Positions 25,497 to 34,982 are shown, counted from the first letter of the stretch. The stretch: DNA of 64,000 bases from Acidobacteria bacterium 28-1 (GCA_002050365.1 MWYZ01000055.1:1-64000); one strand, 5' to 3'. The notes: a model not told the origin generated them from the letters alone. Program-made: numbers and translations.

Positions 25497-25619
25497 TGCT
25501 TCTAAAGATGCATGAAAAAATTTTTGCGTTGGCTTTACTGAAAATTTCAAGGCAAAGTAAAAGCGGAGAATCTTTGATAAAATTCTCCGCTTAACGATTA
25601 AAATAAATCGGTCAAAATT

Positions 25620-26021
25620 TTAATTAACCCATTCTTCTTCATAATTTAATTGCCAATTCCTGGTTACCCAATCTTGCGCGGCAGTTAAAGCACTGTGCTT
25701 CCATTTTTTCAGGTTTTCCGAAATGGAAAGCGCGGCTAACGGCTTGCTCGGATCGCGCTCGACGCGTATAACCTGCGTTGGAACTTCGATAATAGTTTTT
25801 TCTTCATCGAAAATTCGCAATTTTACCTCGCTTCCAACCGGCGGCAGAATTTCTAAATTAACCAACGCAGTGTTTTCACCGAGATTTTCCGTCATTCCAT
25901 TAACCGAAATCGTATCTCCACTTTCTCGGTCAATCCAACTTGCCTGCACCGTCAGATTTGCCATAATCCGATGATGCACCGGCGTTTTATTTTCCATTGT
26001 TGAATATGCTAAACGCGACAT
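25620..26021 (-). CDS. PilZ-like domain protein
   Basis: Start at the ATG at 26021 (MSRLAYSTMENKTPVHHR), which has AAGGGGA upstream; a longer version from 26090 is less likely. About 133 residues with a beta-barrel-like middle part (SWIDRESGDTISVNGMTENL, PVGSEVKLRIFDEEKTIIEV, then PTQVIRVERD). Acidobacteria have many PilZ-type proteins with this layout (response to cyclic di-GMP), but the classical RxxxR and D/NxSxxG signature is only partly recognisable (VNGMTENLG), so c-di-GMP binding is uncertain. Confidence 0.55.
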   Translation of the reverse strand: MSRLAYSTMENKTPVHHRIMANLTVQASWIDRESGDTISVNGMTENLGENTALVNLEILPPVGSEVKLRIFDEEKTIIEVPTQVIRVERDPSKPLAALSISENLKKWKHSALTAAQDWVTRNWQLNYEEEWVN

Positions 26022-26090
26022 AATATAAAATCCCCTTATTCGTTTGATAACTTTTCCATATATGTCTGAACAATTCAGACTATTTTTCAT

Positions 26091-26844
26091 TGCGGGACTA
26101 ATTTAATTTATTATTACAAAAAAGTCAAGTATCAATAAACCGCTCAATTCGCTCAATATTAAATTTGCTTGCTTTCAGATTGAAGCCACCACACAAGGTC
26201 AGAAAAAATCTTTCAAAAATATGGTTAAATTTGATTAAGCTTGATAAATCGCACAAACCGCTTACTTATTTTTAACTACCATACTGGTTTTTGTCTTTGT
26301 TAGAATGCTAAAAACACTTGAAAAGTTGCCATAAGATAATCTGAATCGCCGAAGTTTGCAAACTAGCCTTACCCACTTTGTGAAATTTCTATCAAGACAA
26401 ACTGCTTGTTAATATAATTAATCAAAAGTCTTGTCAAAATATTCCTAGAATTCAGAGGATAAAAGAAGTGAGAATAATAGACATTTAACAAAAAATTAAT
26501 TTGAGCGTAAAATAATACTTGAAATTTGTATGGTAAAATAGAATTTAAAAATGAACGGAACTTAATTTGCGTAAATACGAATTAAATTTTTGTATTTCCC
26601 ACAAAAATAATAGCAATTTTTTCATAGTTATCGGTTATGAGTAATTGAAGGTGTGAAAATTAAACACTTTATATATCTAGGCTGGTATTTTGGGTTTCAA
26701 ATAGTAGGTGTATAAAATAGATTTTTCATATTTTAAAATCCAAAAAGTGAGATAAAAATTCAAAATTCAGAATAACCAGCGCCTATCTTATAAAATAATT
26801 TTGTTTCAAAAATTTATAAAACTAAAAAGAGGTCGAAAAATCAG
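26091..26844. other. long AT-rich intergenic region upstream of the TonB-dependent receptor
   Basis: About 750 bp with clearly higher AT than the surroundings, between divergent genes. No frame of any length looks coding, and I see no hairpin, tRNA or riboswitch that I can name. It presumably holds the promoter and control sites of the receptor gene, and may carry a long 5' leader or a small RNA. Confidence 0.5.
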
Positions 26845-29800
26845 ATGACTAAGAAAATTTCAATAAAATTTTTAGCAATGGCAGTTTTCTGTCTGCTCCT
26901 GAGCATTGGGCAAGTTTTTGCTCAATCAACAGTTACCGGCGGTATTCGCGGAACGGTTACCGACCCGCAAAGAGCTATCGTTCCAAATGCGACTGTTACA
27001 ACAACTAACGTCGGAACTAACAGCACTGAAACGGTTACGACCGACGCGAATGGCACATTCATTATTAACAATCTGCAGCCCGGCACTTATAACGTAGCAG
27101 TTAATCAATCCGGTTTTGGGGATTTCACCGCGCAAAGAGTCGTAGTTGAAGTCGGTCAAGTTACAACCGTTGACGCGACATTGACCGTTGCTGGAACAAG
27201 CGCGACGGTTGAAGTAACGGCGGAAGCTCCAGTTATTAACACCAACTCGAATGACTTTGCGACGAACATCAACCAAACATCTATTAACGAATTGCCGATT
27301 AACGGACGACGCGCTTCCAATTTCGTTATTTTGACACCGGCAACCGTTCCCGACGGAACTTTCGGTTTAATTTCGTTTCGCGGTATTTCCGGTCTTTTGA
27401 ACAACAGCACGGTTGACGGCGGCGACAATAATCAAGCATTTTTCTCGGAAGAGCGCGGACGCACCCGTATCAATTACGTTATCAGTCAAGCGTCGGTTCG
27501 TGAATTTCAGGTTAATACATCAAACTATTCAGCCGAATACGGACGTTCGGCGGGCGGCGTTATCAACACCGTGACCAAAAGCGGAACAAACGAATTTCAC
27601 GGCGAACTTTTTTATTACAACCGCAACAACCGTAATGGTGCGCGTAATCCGCTTGCCACCCGCACTATTTTGGTCAATGGCGTATCAACAATCGTCGGTA
27701 TAAAACCCATAGACGTTCGCCAGCAGTTCGGCGGCGCAGTCGGCGGTCCGATTCTTAAAGACCGTTTATTTTTCTTTTTCAGCTACGACCAGCAAAAACG
27801 TAATTTTCCGGGACTGGCAAGATTTATAACTCCAAATTTCTTAAATACTCCGAACCGCACCCTGCTAACAGCGCGTGGTTTGACCAATACGCAAATTGAC
27901 AACACACTCGGATTTTTGAACTCTCTGACCGGCGAAACACCCCGCAGAGGCGACCAAACAATATATTTACCGAAAATTGATTGGCAAATCAACGGCAACA
28001 ATTTGTTTAGCGCAACTTACAATCGTTTGCGTTGGGAATCTCCGGCAGGAGTTCAAACCCAGGCGACTAACACTCTCGGACGACAAAGTTTCGGCGACGA
28101 TTTTGTTAGAGTTGATTCATTGAATTTACGTCTGCAATCAACCGTTTCGGCGAATACGCTGAACGAAGCGCGGTTTCAATACGGGCGTGATTTCGAGTTT
28201 CAAATCAGCCAGTCCCCTTTGCCGGGCGAACCGACGACGGCTATCACCGGTCAAGGCACTCGCGCACCAAACGTATTTATCACCAACGGTTTGGCATTCG
28301 GCACGCCGACCTTTTTGGAACGTCCTTCATACCCGGATGAACGCCGCATTCAGTTTGCCGATACCGTAACTTATTCGAGAGGCAGACACACTTTCAAATT
28401 TGGCGGCGATATTAATCGCGTAACTGACGACATCCAAAACCTCCGTTTTGAAGCCGGTGCTTATTCCTATAACAACATTAATGATTTCATCATTGACTAT
28501 ACGAATTTCCGAACGCCGCTTGCGGCAACGACGCAGTGCGCGACCGGAACACGCACCGCCGGACGCTGTTATACCAGCAATTTTCAACAAGGATTTGGTC
28601 TGCCGGGCATTAAATTTAACACTTACGATTTAAATTTCTTCTTCCAGGACGATTTTCGCGTAACGCCGCGTTTAACCTTTAATCTCGGTATGCGTTACGA
28701 ATATCAAAAAATGCCGGAAACGGTTTTTGCAAATACCAGGACGGATGTTATTCCGAATTCCGGTTTAACGGCGGCAGAAGCGACTTCGCAATTGCCAAGC
28801 GACAAAAACAATTTCGGTCCGCGCGCCGGTTTTGCATATGACCTCTTCGGTAACGGCAAAACATCTCTGCGCGGCGGTTACGGCATTTATTACGGGCGTA
28901 TCATCAACGCGACGATTTACAATGCGCTGGTCAACACGGGAAATCCGAACGGACAAGCCCAATTAAGTGTTGCGCCGACGGTAACAACAAACTGTTCTCC
29001 GCTTGTCAGCACAGCGACGATACCTTGTGCGCCGATTTTTCCGAATGTTCTGCCGTCAACCACAACAGCCGTTGCGGGCGGTGGGATCCAGTATTTTAAT
29101 CCGAATTTTCAAGCTCCACTCATCAATCAATACGACTTGATTTTAGAACATCAAATTGCCCAAAATACCGTCGTATCTGCATCATATATCGGAAGTTTGG
29201 GACGCAGTCTACCAACTTTTGTTGACCAAAACTTGGTCAGAACAGGCGCGGAAACAACTTTTACGATTGTCGGCGGTCCGAACGGTGGTCAGGCGTTCAA
29301 TGTGCCGCTCTTTGCACGCACGAGCTTCGGCTCACAAGCGGTTACTGAAATTCAAAGTTCGGTCAGATCCAATTATAACGCTTTGGTTTTGCAAGCGAAT
29401 CGCCGTTTTACCGCCGGTTTGCAATTCCAAGCCAGCTATACTTTGGCAAAAGCGACCGACACCGGACAAACTTCGGCGGCATTTCCGGCAACCAATTCGC
29501 CGCTTGATGTTTCCGACCGTAGTTTCGATTCCGGCACAAGTAACTTTGATGTGCGTCATAAAGTTGTCATCAGCGCGGTTTATGCGCCGACGATTTATAA
29601 AGGCGACGCAAATTCAATTTACAACTATTTGTTGAACGGTTGGTCAATCGCACCGATTTATGTCTTCTATTCCGGTCGTCCGTATGATGGCGGAGTTTCC
29701 GGTCAAAGTTTAAATTTAACTTTCGGCGACAATCGTCTGCCGATTATCGAACGCAATTCTTTCCGGTTACCGAATGTCCAGAATTTGGATATTCGACTTT

Positions 29801-30036
29801 CCAAACGATTCAGATTTACCGAACGCTACAATCTGGAGCTGCTTGCCGAAGCATTTAATGTTACAAACCGCACGAATGTTTTCAACGTCAATACGACGCT
29901 TTATATACGCGGAACTGCTCCTGCGGGACAAGCCATTCCATTGAACTTCAACCCTAGTTTTGGTCAAGTTACCGGTGCGGACAGCACTTTATATCGTGAA
30001 CGGCAAATTCAGTTTGCGGCGCGATTCCAATTTTAG
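26845..30036 (+). CDS. TonB-dependent receptor, Oar-like, with carboxypeptidase-regulatory domain
   Basis: 1063 residues. Signal peptide at 1-27 (SIGQVFAQ). Residues about 32-115 form a carboxypeptidase-regulatory-like beta-sandwich (GGIRGTVTDPQRAIVPNATV, NNLQPGTYNV). The plug follows (INELPINGRRASNFVILTP, then STVDGGDNNQAFF, and YGRSAGGVINTVTKSGTNEF), then the outer-membrane beta-barrel with typical strands to the C-terminal aromatic end (RQIQFAARFQF). This type is expanded in Acidobacteria and thought to import carbohydrate or peptide fragments. The substrate is not readable. A terminator follows. A TonB box is not obvious. Confidence 0.93.
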   Translation: MTKKISIKFLAMAVFCLLLSIGQVFAQSTVTGGIRGTVTDPQRAIVPNATVTTTNVGTNSTETVTTDANGTFIINNLQPGTYNVAVNQSGFGDFTAQRVVVEVGQVTTVDATLTVAGTSATVEVTAEAPVINTNSNDFATNINQTSINELPINGRRASNFVILTPATVPDGTFGLISFRGISGLLNNSTVDGGDNNQAFFSEERGRTRINYVISQASVREFQVNTSNYSAEYGRSAGGVINTVTKSGTNEFHGELFYYNRNNRNGARNPLATRTILVNGVSTIVGIKPIDVRQQFGGAVGGPILKDRLFFFFSYDQQKRNFPGLARFITPNFLNTPNRTLLTARGLTNTQIDNTLGFLNSLTGETPRRGDQTIYLPKIDWQINGNNLFSATYNRLRWESPAGVQTQATNTLGRQSFGDDFVRVDSLNLRLQSTVSANTLNEARFQYGRDFEFQISQSPLPGEPTTAITGQGTRAPNVFITNGLAFGTPTFLERPSYPDERRIQFADTVTYSRGRHTFKFGGDINRVTDDIQNLRFEAGAYSYNNINDFIIDYTNFRTPLAATTQCATGTRTAGRCYTSNFQQGFGLPGIKFNTYDLNFFFQDDFRVTPRLTFNLGMRYEYQKMPETVFANTRTDVIPNSGLTAAEATSQLPSDKNNFGPRAGFAYDLFGNGKTSLRGGYGIYYGRIINATIYNALVNTGNPNGQAQLSVAPTVTTNCSPLVSTATIPCAPIFPNVLPSTTTAVAGGGIQYFNPNFQAPLINQYDLILEHQIAQNTVVSASYIGSLGRSLPTFVDQNLVRTGAETTFTIVGGPNGGQAFNVPLFARTSFGSQAVTEIQSSVRSNYNALVLQANRRFTAGLQFQASYTLAKATDTGQTSAAFPATNSPLDVSDRSFDSGTSNFDVRHKVVISAVYAPTIYKGDANSIYNYLLNGWSIAPIYVFYSGRPYDGGVSGQSLNLTFGDNRLPIIERNSFRLPNVQNLDIRLSKRFRFTERYNLELLAEAFNVTNRTNVFNVNTTLYIRGTAPAGQAIPLNFNPSFGQVTGADSTLYRERQIQFAARFQF

Positions 30037-30064
30037 TTTTTCCTCAAAACGGAAAAACCTCTAT

Positions 30065-30096
30065 GGCGTGTTTCTTTCGGGAAACGCGCCTTTTTT
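30065..30096 (+). terminator. Rho-independent terminator of the receptor gene
   Basis: GGCGTGTTTC (30065-30074) pairs with GAAACGCGCC (30081-30090) with one G-T pair, followed by TTTTTT. It is 28 nt after the stop codon. Confidence 0.85.
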
Positions 30097-30143
30097 ATTT
30101 TCGGGCATTTACGATTTTCCGATTACCGATTACCATTTAGCCT

Positions 30144-31238
30144 GTGCGAATTCTGCAAATTTCATCGGCTAAAACTTTCGGCGGCGGCGAAAAACATTTC
30201 GTTGATTTGTGTCGCGGTTTGAAAATGCGCGGACACGAGATTTTCGCCGCGCTTCGACCGACGAATGAATGGCAGGAAAAGTTAGATTTTTTGCCGCCGG
30301 AAAAGATTTTGCACGTCTCCTTAAGAAATTCGTTTGGAGTTTTAAGCGCACAGAAAATTGCTGAATTCATCCGCGAAAAAGGCATCGAAATTGTCCACGC
30401 GCATGCGGCGCGAGATTATATTCCGGCGAGCCTTGCATGCCGGATTGCGAAAAATGCCGAATTCGTTTTGACGCGCCACGTACTTTTTCCGCTAAAGCCG
30501 TTTCACCGATTTGCCTTGCGTAATCTTTCCAAAGCAATCGCCGTATCGAAAGCCGTCGAGATGAATTTACAGAAGATTTTTCCAAAAGAAAAAATTGCTT
30601 TAATCTCAAACGGCATTGACGTTGAAACCTGGGCAAATGTCAATCGTGAAACGCTTCGCCAAACGTTTCGATTTGAACACGACATTCCGTTCGACGCTTT
30701 TTTAATCGGCACAATCGGCGAATTAAAGCTGCTCAAAGGTCAGCGGGATTTTATTCTCGCGGCAAACATAATCGCGCAAAAATACACGAACGCGCGTTTC
30801 GTGATTGTCGGCAGAGATAACTCTTACAAAAAAAATTATCGGCGCGAACTCAAACGGTTAGTCAAAATTTTCCGTCTTGATGAACGCATTTTGTGGCTCG
30901 ACTGGGTTGATGAAACCGCGCCTCTGCTTGCGGCGTTAACTGTTTTCGTGTCGGCTTCGCACACGGAAAGTTTCGGTTTAGCCGTCTTGGAAGCGATGGC
31001 AAGCGGTTGTGCAATCGTTTCTACCGCAACTGACGGCGCAAAAGAATTGCTCGACGAAAAAACGGGAAAACTCGTTTTCGTCGGAAATGCGATTGAAATT
31101 GCAGGCGTAGTTGCCGGTTTTTTGGAAGACGAAAAAATGCGCGAAAGTTTTGGGAAAAATGCCCAAACAAAAGCGCGAGAAAATTTTGGCTTGGGAAAAA
31201 TGATTAACGAAACGGAAGCGATTTATAAATCATTATAA
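30144..31238 (+). CDS. glycosyltransferase family 4
   Basis: 364 residues; start at a GTG giving MRILQISSAKTFGGGEKHFV, the usual N-terminus with the donor-proximal glycine loop. C-terminal GT-B domain with GTIGELKLLKGQRDFI, then FVSASHTESFGLAVLEAMAS, the E-x(7)-E nucleotide-sugar motif (ESFGLAVLE). Likely involved in lipopolysaccharide or other surface glycan assembly at the inner membrane. No clear operon partner; the convergent gene follows at 20 nt with a 16-bp palindrome (gacacgccggcgtgtc, 31241-31256) in between that could serve both as a stop signal. Confidence 0.88.
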   Translation: MRILQISSAKTFGGGEKHFVDLCRGLKMRGHEIFAALRPTNEWQEKLDFLPPEKILHVSLRNSFGVLSAQKIAEFIREKGIEIVHAHAARDYIPASLACRIAKNAEFVLTRHVLFPLKPFHRFALRNLSKAIAVSKAVEMNLQKIFPKEKIALISNGIDVETWANVNRETLRQTFRFEHDIPFDAFLIGTIGELKLLKGQRDFILAANIIAQKYTNARFVIVGRDNSYKKNYRRELKRLVKIFRLDERILWLDWVDETAPLLAALTVFVSASHTESFGLAVLEAMASGCAIVSTATDGAKELLDEKTGKLVFVGNAIEIAGVVAGFLEDEKMRESFGKNAQTKARENFGLGKMINETEAIYKSL

Positions 31239-31257
31239 ATGACACGCCGGCGTGTCC

Positions 31258-31908
31258 CTACAAACTCTCTAAAAACTCAAATGTCTTCGGCGCAATGCTT
31301 GGATTTTTCGACAAATCTTTTATTAACCTTTTCAAATCATCAGGCGTGTCAACATCATACCAATTCGGCAAAAACGAAAGTTTTAAATTGAGATTTTCAA
31401 TGTTCCGCGCCGTCTGCTCAAACGTCTTCGGCGAACTCCATTCGATTGTTTCAAAAATTTCCTTTTTTAATTTTCGCAACCCAATCAAATAAAAACCGCC
31501 GTCCGCCGTTTTCCCCAAAACCGCGTCTGTCTCCGATAACATTTCAAAGGCTTGGGTGATAAATTGCGCCGGAAAAGTTGGGCTGTCCGTGCCAATCATC
31601 ACAACTGTATCCGAATTTTGTGAGAACGCGAACTTAAAAGCGTGAAACATTTTACCGCCGAGATTCGCGCCTTTTTGCTCGATGAAAATTTGTTCATTCG
31701 GCAAAGTTGTCAGCAAAACGTCACGTTTTTCAACCGGCGTATATGCTATTATCAACTCGTTTGATAAAGATTTTGCCTTACTGACCGCATCGCGCAGAAA
31801 ACATTCGGCGAGCGTCGCTGATTGTTCGGCAGAAAGAAACGGCTGAAGGCGAGTTTTAACCGTTCCTGCAATCGGAACTTTTGCCATAATGATAATTACT
31901 TTTTTCAT
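31258..31908 (-). CDS. TIGR04282-type glycosyltransferase of arsenosugar biosynthesis (DUF2064)
   Basis: 216 residues with a nucleotidyltransferase-like fold: MAKVPIAGTVKTRLQPFLSA near the N-terminus, VVMIGTDSPTFPAQFI in the middle, and DAVLGKTADGGFYLIGLRK followed by a W-Y-D-V-D-T-P-D-D motif. This is the DUF2064 family, a member of which (TIGR04282) is repeatedly found beside arsS. Its start is 25 nt from the divergent start of the AhpD-like gene, and arsS is next, which supports the arsenosugar assignment. Probably transfers a sugar moiety in formation of the arsenosugar, but the reaction is inferred. Confidence 0.82.
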   Translation of the reverse strand: MKKVIIIMAKVPIAGTVKTRLQPFLSAEQSATLAECFLRDAVSKAKSLSNELIIAYTPVEKRDVLLTTLPNEQIFIEQKGANLGGKMFHAFKFAFSQNSDTVVMIGTDSPTFPAQFITQAFEMLSETDAVLGKTADGGFYLIGLRKLKKEIFETIEWSSPKTFEQTARNIENLNLKLSFLPNWYDVDTPDDLKRLIKDLSKNPSIAPKTFEFLESL

Positions 31909-31933
31909 ATTTTGAAATTTTAAGACGGATATT

Positions 31934-32263
31934 ATGCATTACTATAACGAAGAAGACTTGGCGCGTTTCGGTGAAATCGGTAAATCGCGTCCCGATTTAT
32001 TTGAAAAGTTTATGGCTTGGTATCAAGCCTGCCAAGAAGACGGCGCGTTATCGAAACGCGAAAAGGCTTTGATTGGTTTAGCCGTCGCCATTACAGTGCA
32101 ATGTCCATATTGCATTGACGCTTTCACGCAGTCGAGTTTGGAAAACGGCTCGAATACCGAGCAGATGACCGAAGCGATTCACCTCGCATCAGCAATTCGC
32201 GGCGGCGCATCGTTGATCCACGGTATCCAATCGCACAACGCGCACGATAAAATTTCGATGTGA
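31934..32263 (+). CDS. arsenosugar-associated AhpD-like (peroxidase-like) protein
   Basis: 109 residues of the carboxymuconolactone decarboxylase/AhpD fold, with the redox motif CPYCIDAFT (about residues 57-65) and the helix HLASAIRGGASLIHG. This member (TIGR04030 type) accompanies arsS genes. Some relatives carry selenocysteine at the first Cys of the CxxC; here it is plain TGT cysteine, although the genome has tRNA-Sec. Divergent from the DUF2064 gene and followed 81 nt later by arsS, with a 30-bp inverted heptamer repeat between. Confidence 0.85.
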   Translation: MHYYNEEDLARFGEIGKSRPDLFEKFMAWYQACQEDGALSKREKALIGLAVAITVQCPYCIDAFTQSSLENGSNTEQMTEAIHLASAIRGGASLIHGIQSHNAHDKISM

Positions 32264-32267
32264 TGTC

Positions 32268-32338
32268 AGTAGTCAGTAGTCGGTTGTCAGTTGTCAGATT
32301 TTTGTTGACTGACAACTGACAACCGACTACTGACTACT
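32268..32338. repeat. perfect 30-bp inverted repeat of CAGTAGT/CAGTTGT heptamers
   Basis: Arms 32268-32297 and 32309-32338 are exact reverse complements with an 11-nt loop. Each arm has two CAGTAGT-type and two CAGTTGT-type units. It starts 5 nt after the AhpD-like stop and ends 6 nt before the arsS ATG. The very stable hairpin would lie in the arsS leader. Confidence 0.92.
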
Positions 32339-32344
32339 AATAAG

Positions 32345-33355
32345 ATGCAAACTGCAACAATTCAAATCAGGCGGAACGGAAAATCGGCGTTGCCAGATTC
32401 GCCCGTCAGTTTTGGCGAAAAACTCAAGGCGCACAATTTGGATTTGCGTTCGACCGGTGTCGAAATTCTGCAAGTCAACGTCGGCAAACTCTGCAATCAA
32501 GCGTGCAAGCACTGCCACGTTGACGCAAGCCCGACGCGCACGGAAATTATGTCGCGCCAAGTTATCGAAGCGTGTTTGGATGTTTTGCGAACGTATAAAA
32601 TTCCGACGCTCGATATTACCGGCGGCGCACCCGAACTGATTCCCGATTTTCGATATTTTGTCACGGAAGCCGAGAAAACAGTGGGGAAAATTATCATTCG
32701 TCATAATTTGACTGTGATGTTTGAAGAAGGACAAAATGATTTGCCGGAATTTTTCCGTGAAAAAGAAGTCGAAGTTGTGTCGAGTTTACCTTATTTTCTG
32801 CAACAGCAAACTGACGCGCAACGCGGCGCGGGCGTTTTCGATAAATCCGTCGAAGCATTAAAAAAGTTGAACGCGGTCGGCTACGGCACCGATGAAAAGT
32901 TAATTTTAAACCTCGTCTATAATCCGGTTGGCGCATTTTTGCCGCCCGTTCAAGAATCAATCGAAACCGATTTCAAACGTGAATTGAAAATGCGCTACGA
33001 CGTTGTGTTTAATAATCTTTACACAATTACGAATATGCCGATTGCGCGTTATCTCGATTGGCTGCGGAGTTCGCGCAACGAAGAAAGCTATATGCAAAAA
33101 CTCACTAATGCGTTTAATCCGTCAACCGTCGCGGGCTTGATGTGCCGAAATACTTTGAGCGTGGATTGGCTTGGAAATCTCTATGATTGCGATTTTAATC
33201 AAATGCTTGAAATTAAGGTTTCCGATGAATCTCCGCAAACAATTTTTGATTTCACGCCCGAAAAATTGGCGAATCGTAAAATAAAAACCGCCCCGCATTG
33301 TTTCGGATGCACGGCGGGCGCGGGTTCGAGTTGCGGCGGCACGGTTGCCGTTTAA
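32345..33355 (+). CDS. arsS: arsenosugar biosynthesis radical SAM protein ArsS
   Basis: 336 residues. Radical SAM cluster motif CNQACKHCHV (CxxxCxxC, about residues 56-65), then the GGAPEL glycine motif. The C-terminal domain ends in HCFGCTAGAGSSCGGT, the signature of the DUF3641 part of ArsS. ArsS makes a carbon-carbon-type rearranged arsenosugar precursor from SAM and dimethylarsenite. Several family members are selenoproteins at this C-terminal Cys; here it is TGC cysteine. No arsM is seen nearby. The ATG is 6 nt after a strong 30-bp hairpin, so translation may be reduced or conditional. Confidence 0.93.
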   Translation: MQTATIQIRRNGKSALPDSPVSFGEKLKAHNLDLRSTGVEILQVNVGKLCNQACKHCHVDASPTRTEIMSRQVIEACLDVLRTYKIPTLDITGGAPELIPDFRYFVTEAEKTVGKIIIRHNLTVMFEEGQNDLPEFFREKEVEVVSSLPYFLQQQTDAQRGAGVFDKSVEALKKLNAVGYGTDEKLILNLVYNPVGAFLPPVQESIETDFKRELKMRYDVVFNNLYTITNMPIARYLDWLRSSRNEESYMQKLTNAFNPSTVAGLMCRNTLSVDWLGNLYDCDFNQMLEIKVSDESPQTIFDFTPEKLANRKIKTAPHCFGCTAGAGSSCGGTVAV

Positions 33356-33367
33356 GATTTTTCGGTA

Positions 33368-34723
33368 TTAATTTCTGACCGGCTTTGGAAAGCTCACGGG
33401 GCTTTTGTTTCCGTCTTTATCAACCGCTCGAATTCCAAAGAAGTAATTATCTTTTGACATATTTTTGATTAGATAGTCTGTAACCTTGTTGATATAAATC
33501 GAGTTCGTCCAAACCGGCGAAGTCGTTTCGCGCCAAACGATTTCATAGCCCGCTAAATCCGTTTCCGCTCCCATTTCCCATTTAAGTTCCGTATCATTTC
33601 CCAGACGATTCGCCAAGACCACATTTTTCGGTCGAGTTGGCGCAAGCGCAAGTTTTGCCAAAGATGCGGCGTTAATTTTTGTTACGTTCGCTACGTAATC
33701 GAAATCAACAAATTCAATCGTATCGCCGTAAAATTTGTTGTTTTCCGTGCGGACGTTTTGATGCTGGTGGTCGTAATCTTCGTCTCGTTCGGTAAAACGA
33801 ACCGCCGTAAAGCCGCGCTCGACAAACGGAATATGGTCGCCGCCGCGTCCGTAACGGTCGCGCCGATAAATCATCATCACGCGAAACCTTGGCGAGTAAA
33901 TTTCCGCCGTTTCCTTGATAAATCTCGCCAATTGACGCGAAGCCGAATCGTTCTCGCCGCCGACGCTGCGGCGCGTTGCCCCTTCTTGTTCGGTTTCGTT
34001 TGACGGAACGCCTTCCGAAAAAACGCGCACCGAATTTCGGTCAGGCGAATTTTTGAAAGTCGTTACGCCGCCGATGATGTCGTTGGTGAACATCGCTTCG
34101 ACGTTCATTTGTTTTTGCTTTGCCTGTTCTGCGAAATAAGTCGCGCCGAGCAGTCCTTGTTCTTCACCGGCAACGGTCATAAAAATTATCGTCGCGTCAA
34201 ATTTCCTTTTGCTCATCACTCGTGCCATTTCAATCACGGCGGCAGTTCCCGAAGCGTCATCGTTTGCGCCCGGTGCGTCGCATTTCCCGTCCATCGGCGA
34301 GTTACACATCGAATCGTAATGCCCGCTAACGACATAAACTCTTTCGGGATTGGTCGTGCCTTTGAGCGTAGCGACGACGTTGGTTAAATTCGTCGGTTCG
34401 GGAACGCGATTGGCTTTCGGTTGGAGGAAAGTTTGCTTTTCAACCAGCAGACAATTTCCGCAATCGTTTGAGATTTTCTGAAATTCCGCGAAAATCCAAT
34501 CACGCGCCGCACCGATTCCGCGAGTCGGATTATCTTGCTCGGAAAGTGTGTTGCGCGTGCCGAAAGAAACGAGTTTGCGAATGTCTGCTTCGATGCGCTT
34601 TGCCGAAACTTCTTTCAGCATTTTGGCGATTTCCGCATTCGGTTTTTCTTTCTTTTGAGCAAAAGAATTTACCACAGAGACACAAAGACACAGAGCAAAT
34701 GTAATGATAATTTTTAATTTCAT
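33368..34723 (-). CDS. secreted M28 peptidase with a C-terminal fibronectin-III-like region
   Basis: 451 residues. The signal peptide (MKLKIIITFALCLCVSVVNS, cleavage after SFAQ) has its core LCLCVSV encoded by an 8-bp CACAGAGA-type array. The M28 domain shows VVSGHYDSMCNSPMDGKCDA with PGANDDASGTA (His, Asp), MTVAGEEQGLLGA (Glu pair) and GGDHIPFVERGF (His). The last 90 residues (ELKWEMGAETDLAGYEIVWR, ending KDGNKSPVSFPKP) look like a fibronectin type III fold. A different subgroup from the M28 gene at 2.6 kb, without PA domain. Converges with arsS; 12 bp separate the stops. Confidence 0.88.
   Translation of the reverse strand: MKLKIIITFALCLCVSVVNSFAQKKEKPNAEIAKMLKEVSAKRIEADIRKLVSFGTRNTLSEQDNPTRGIGAARDWIFAEFQKISNDCGNCLLVEKQTFLQPKANRVPEPTNLTNVVATLKGTTNPERVYVVSGHYDSMCNSPMDGKCDAPGANDDASGTAAVIEMARVMSKRKFDATIIFMTVAGEEQGLLGATYFAEQAKQKQMNVEAMFTNDIIGGVTTFKNSPDRNSVRVFSEGVPSNETEQEGATRRSVGGENDSASRQLARFIKETAEIYSPRFRVMMIYRRDRYGRGGDHIPFVERGFTAVRFTERDEDYDHQHQNVRTENNKFYGDTIEFVDFDYVANVTKINAASLAKLALAPTRPKNVVLANRLGNDTELKWEMGAETDLAGYEIVWRETTSPVWTNSIYINKVTDYLIKNMSKDNYFFGIRAVDKDGNKSPVSFPKPVRN
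34671..34695. repeat. 8-bp CACAGAGA array in a signal-peptide region
   Basis: Units cacagaga, cacaaaga, cacagag. Translated on the minus strand as part of the signal-peptide core. A 10-bp array (cacagattaa, cacagatta; 34747-34770) lies just upstream of the gene. Confidence 0.75.
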
Positions 34724-34842
34724 ATTTTGAACGTCCGCAAAAAATTAACCACAGATTAACACAGATTAGGAAAACAAAAAATCTGCGTTTATTTGTAAAA
34801 ATCCGTAATTAAATTTATTAGAAATCTCTGTATTCTATAGCG

Positions 34843-34966
34843 AATTTCAGATTGGTGCGACTCTGATGTGCCGCAAGCCCGCACGAAGTACGGGCGAACT
34901 GATCCGCGCCCTTACTTCGGGCGGGCTTGCGGCATTAGTCGCATAATTCTGAGAACCGCTATATAT
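34843..34966. repeat. large GC-rich palindromic element, MITE-like
   Basis: The core arms 34869-34896 and 34907-34934 are complementary over 28 bp with two mismatches (tgccgcaagcccgc and following). The symmetry continues outward through gcgact/agtcgc and tatagcg/cgctata with bulges, giving a stem of more than 50 bp. There are no coding frames. GC content is far above its surroundings. The terminal tatagcg and internal symmetry suggest a miniature transposable element or REP-like sequence. Position: between the M28 and PQQ-propeller genes, downstream of the latter (minus strand). Confidence 0.72.
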
Positions 34967-34982
34967 GCCCCTGTAGTGAAAA

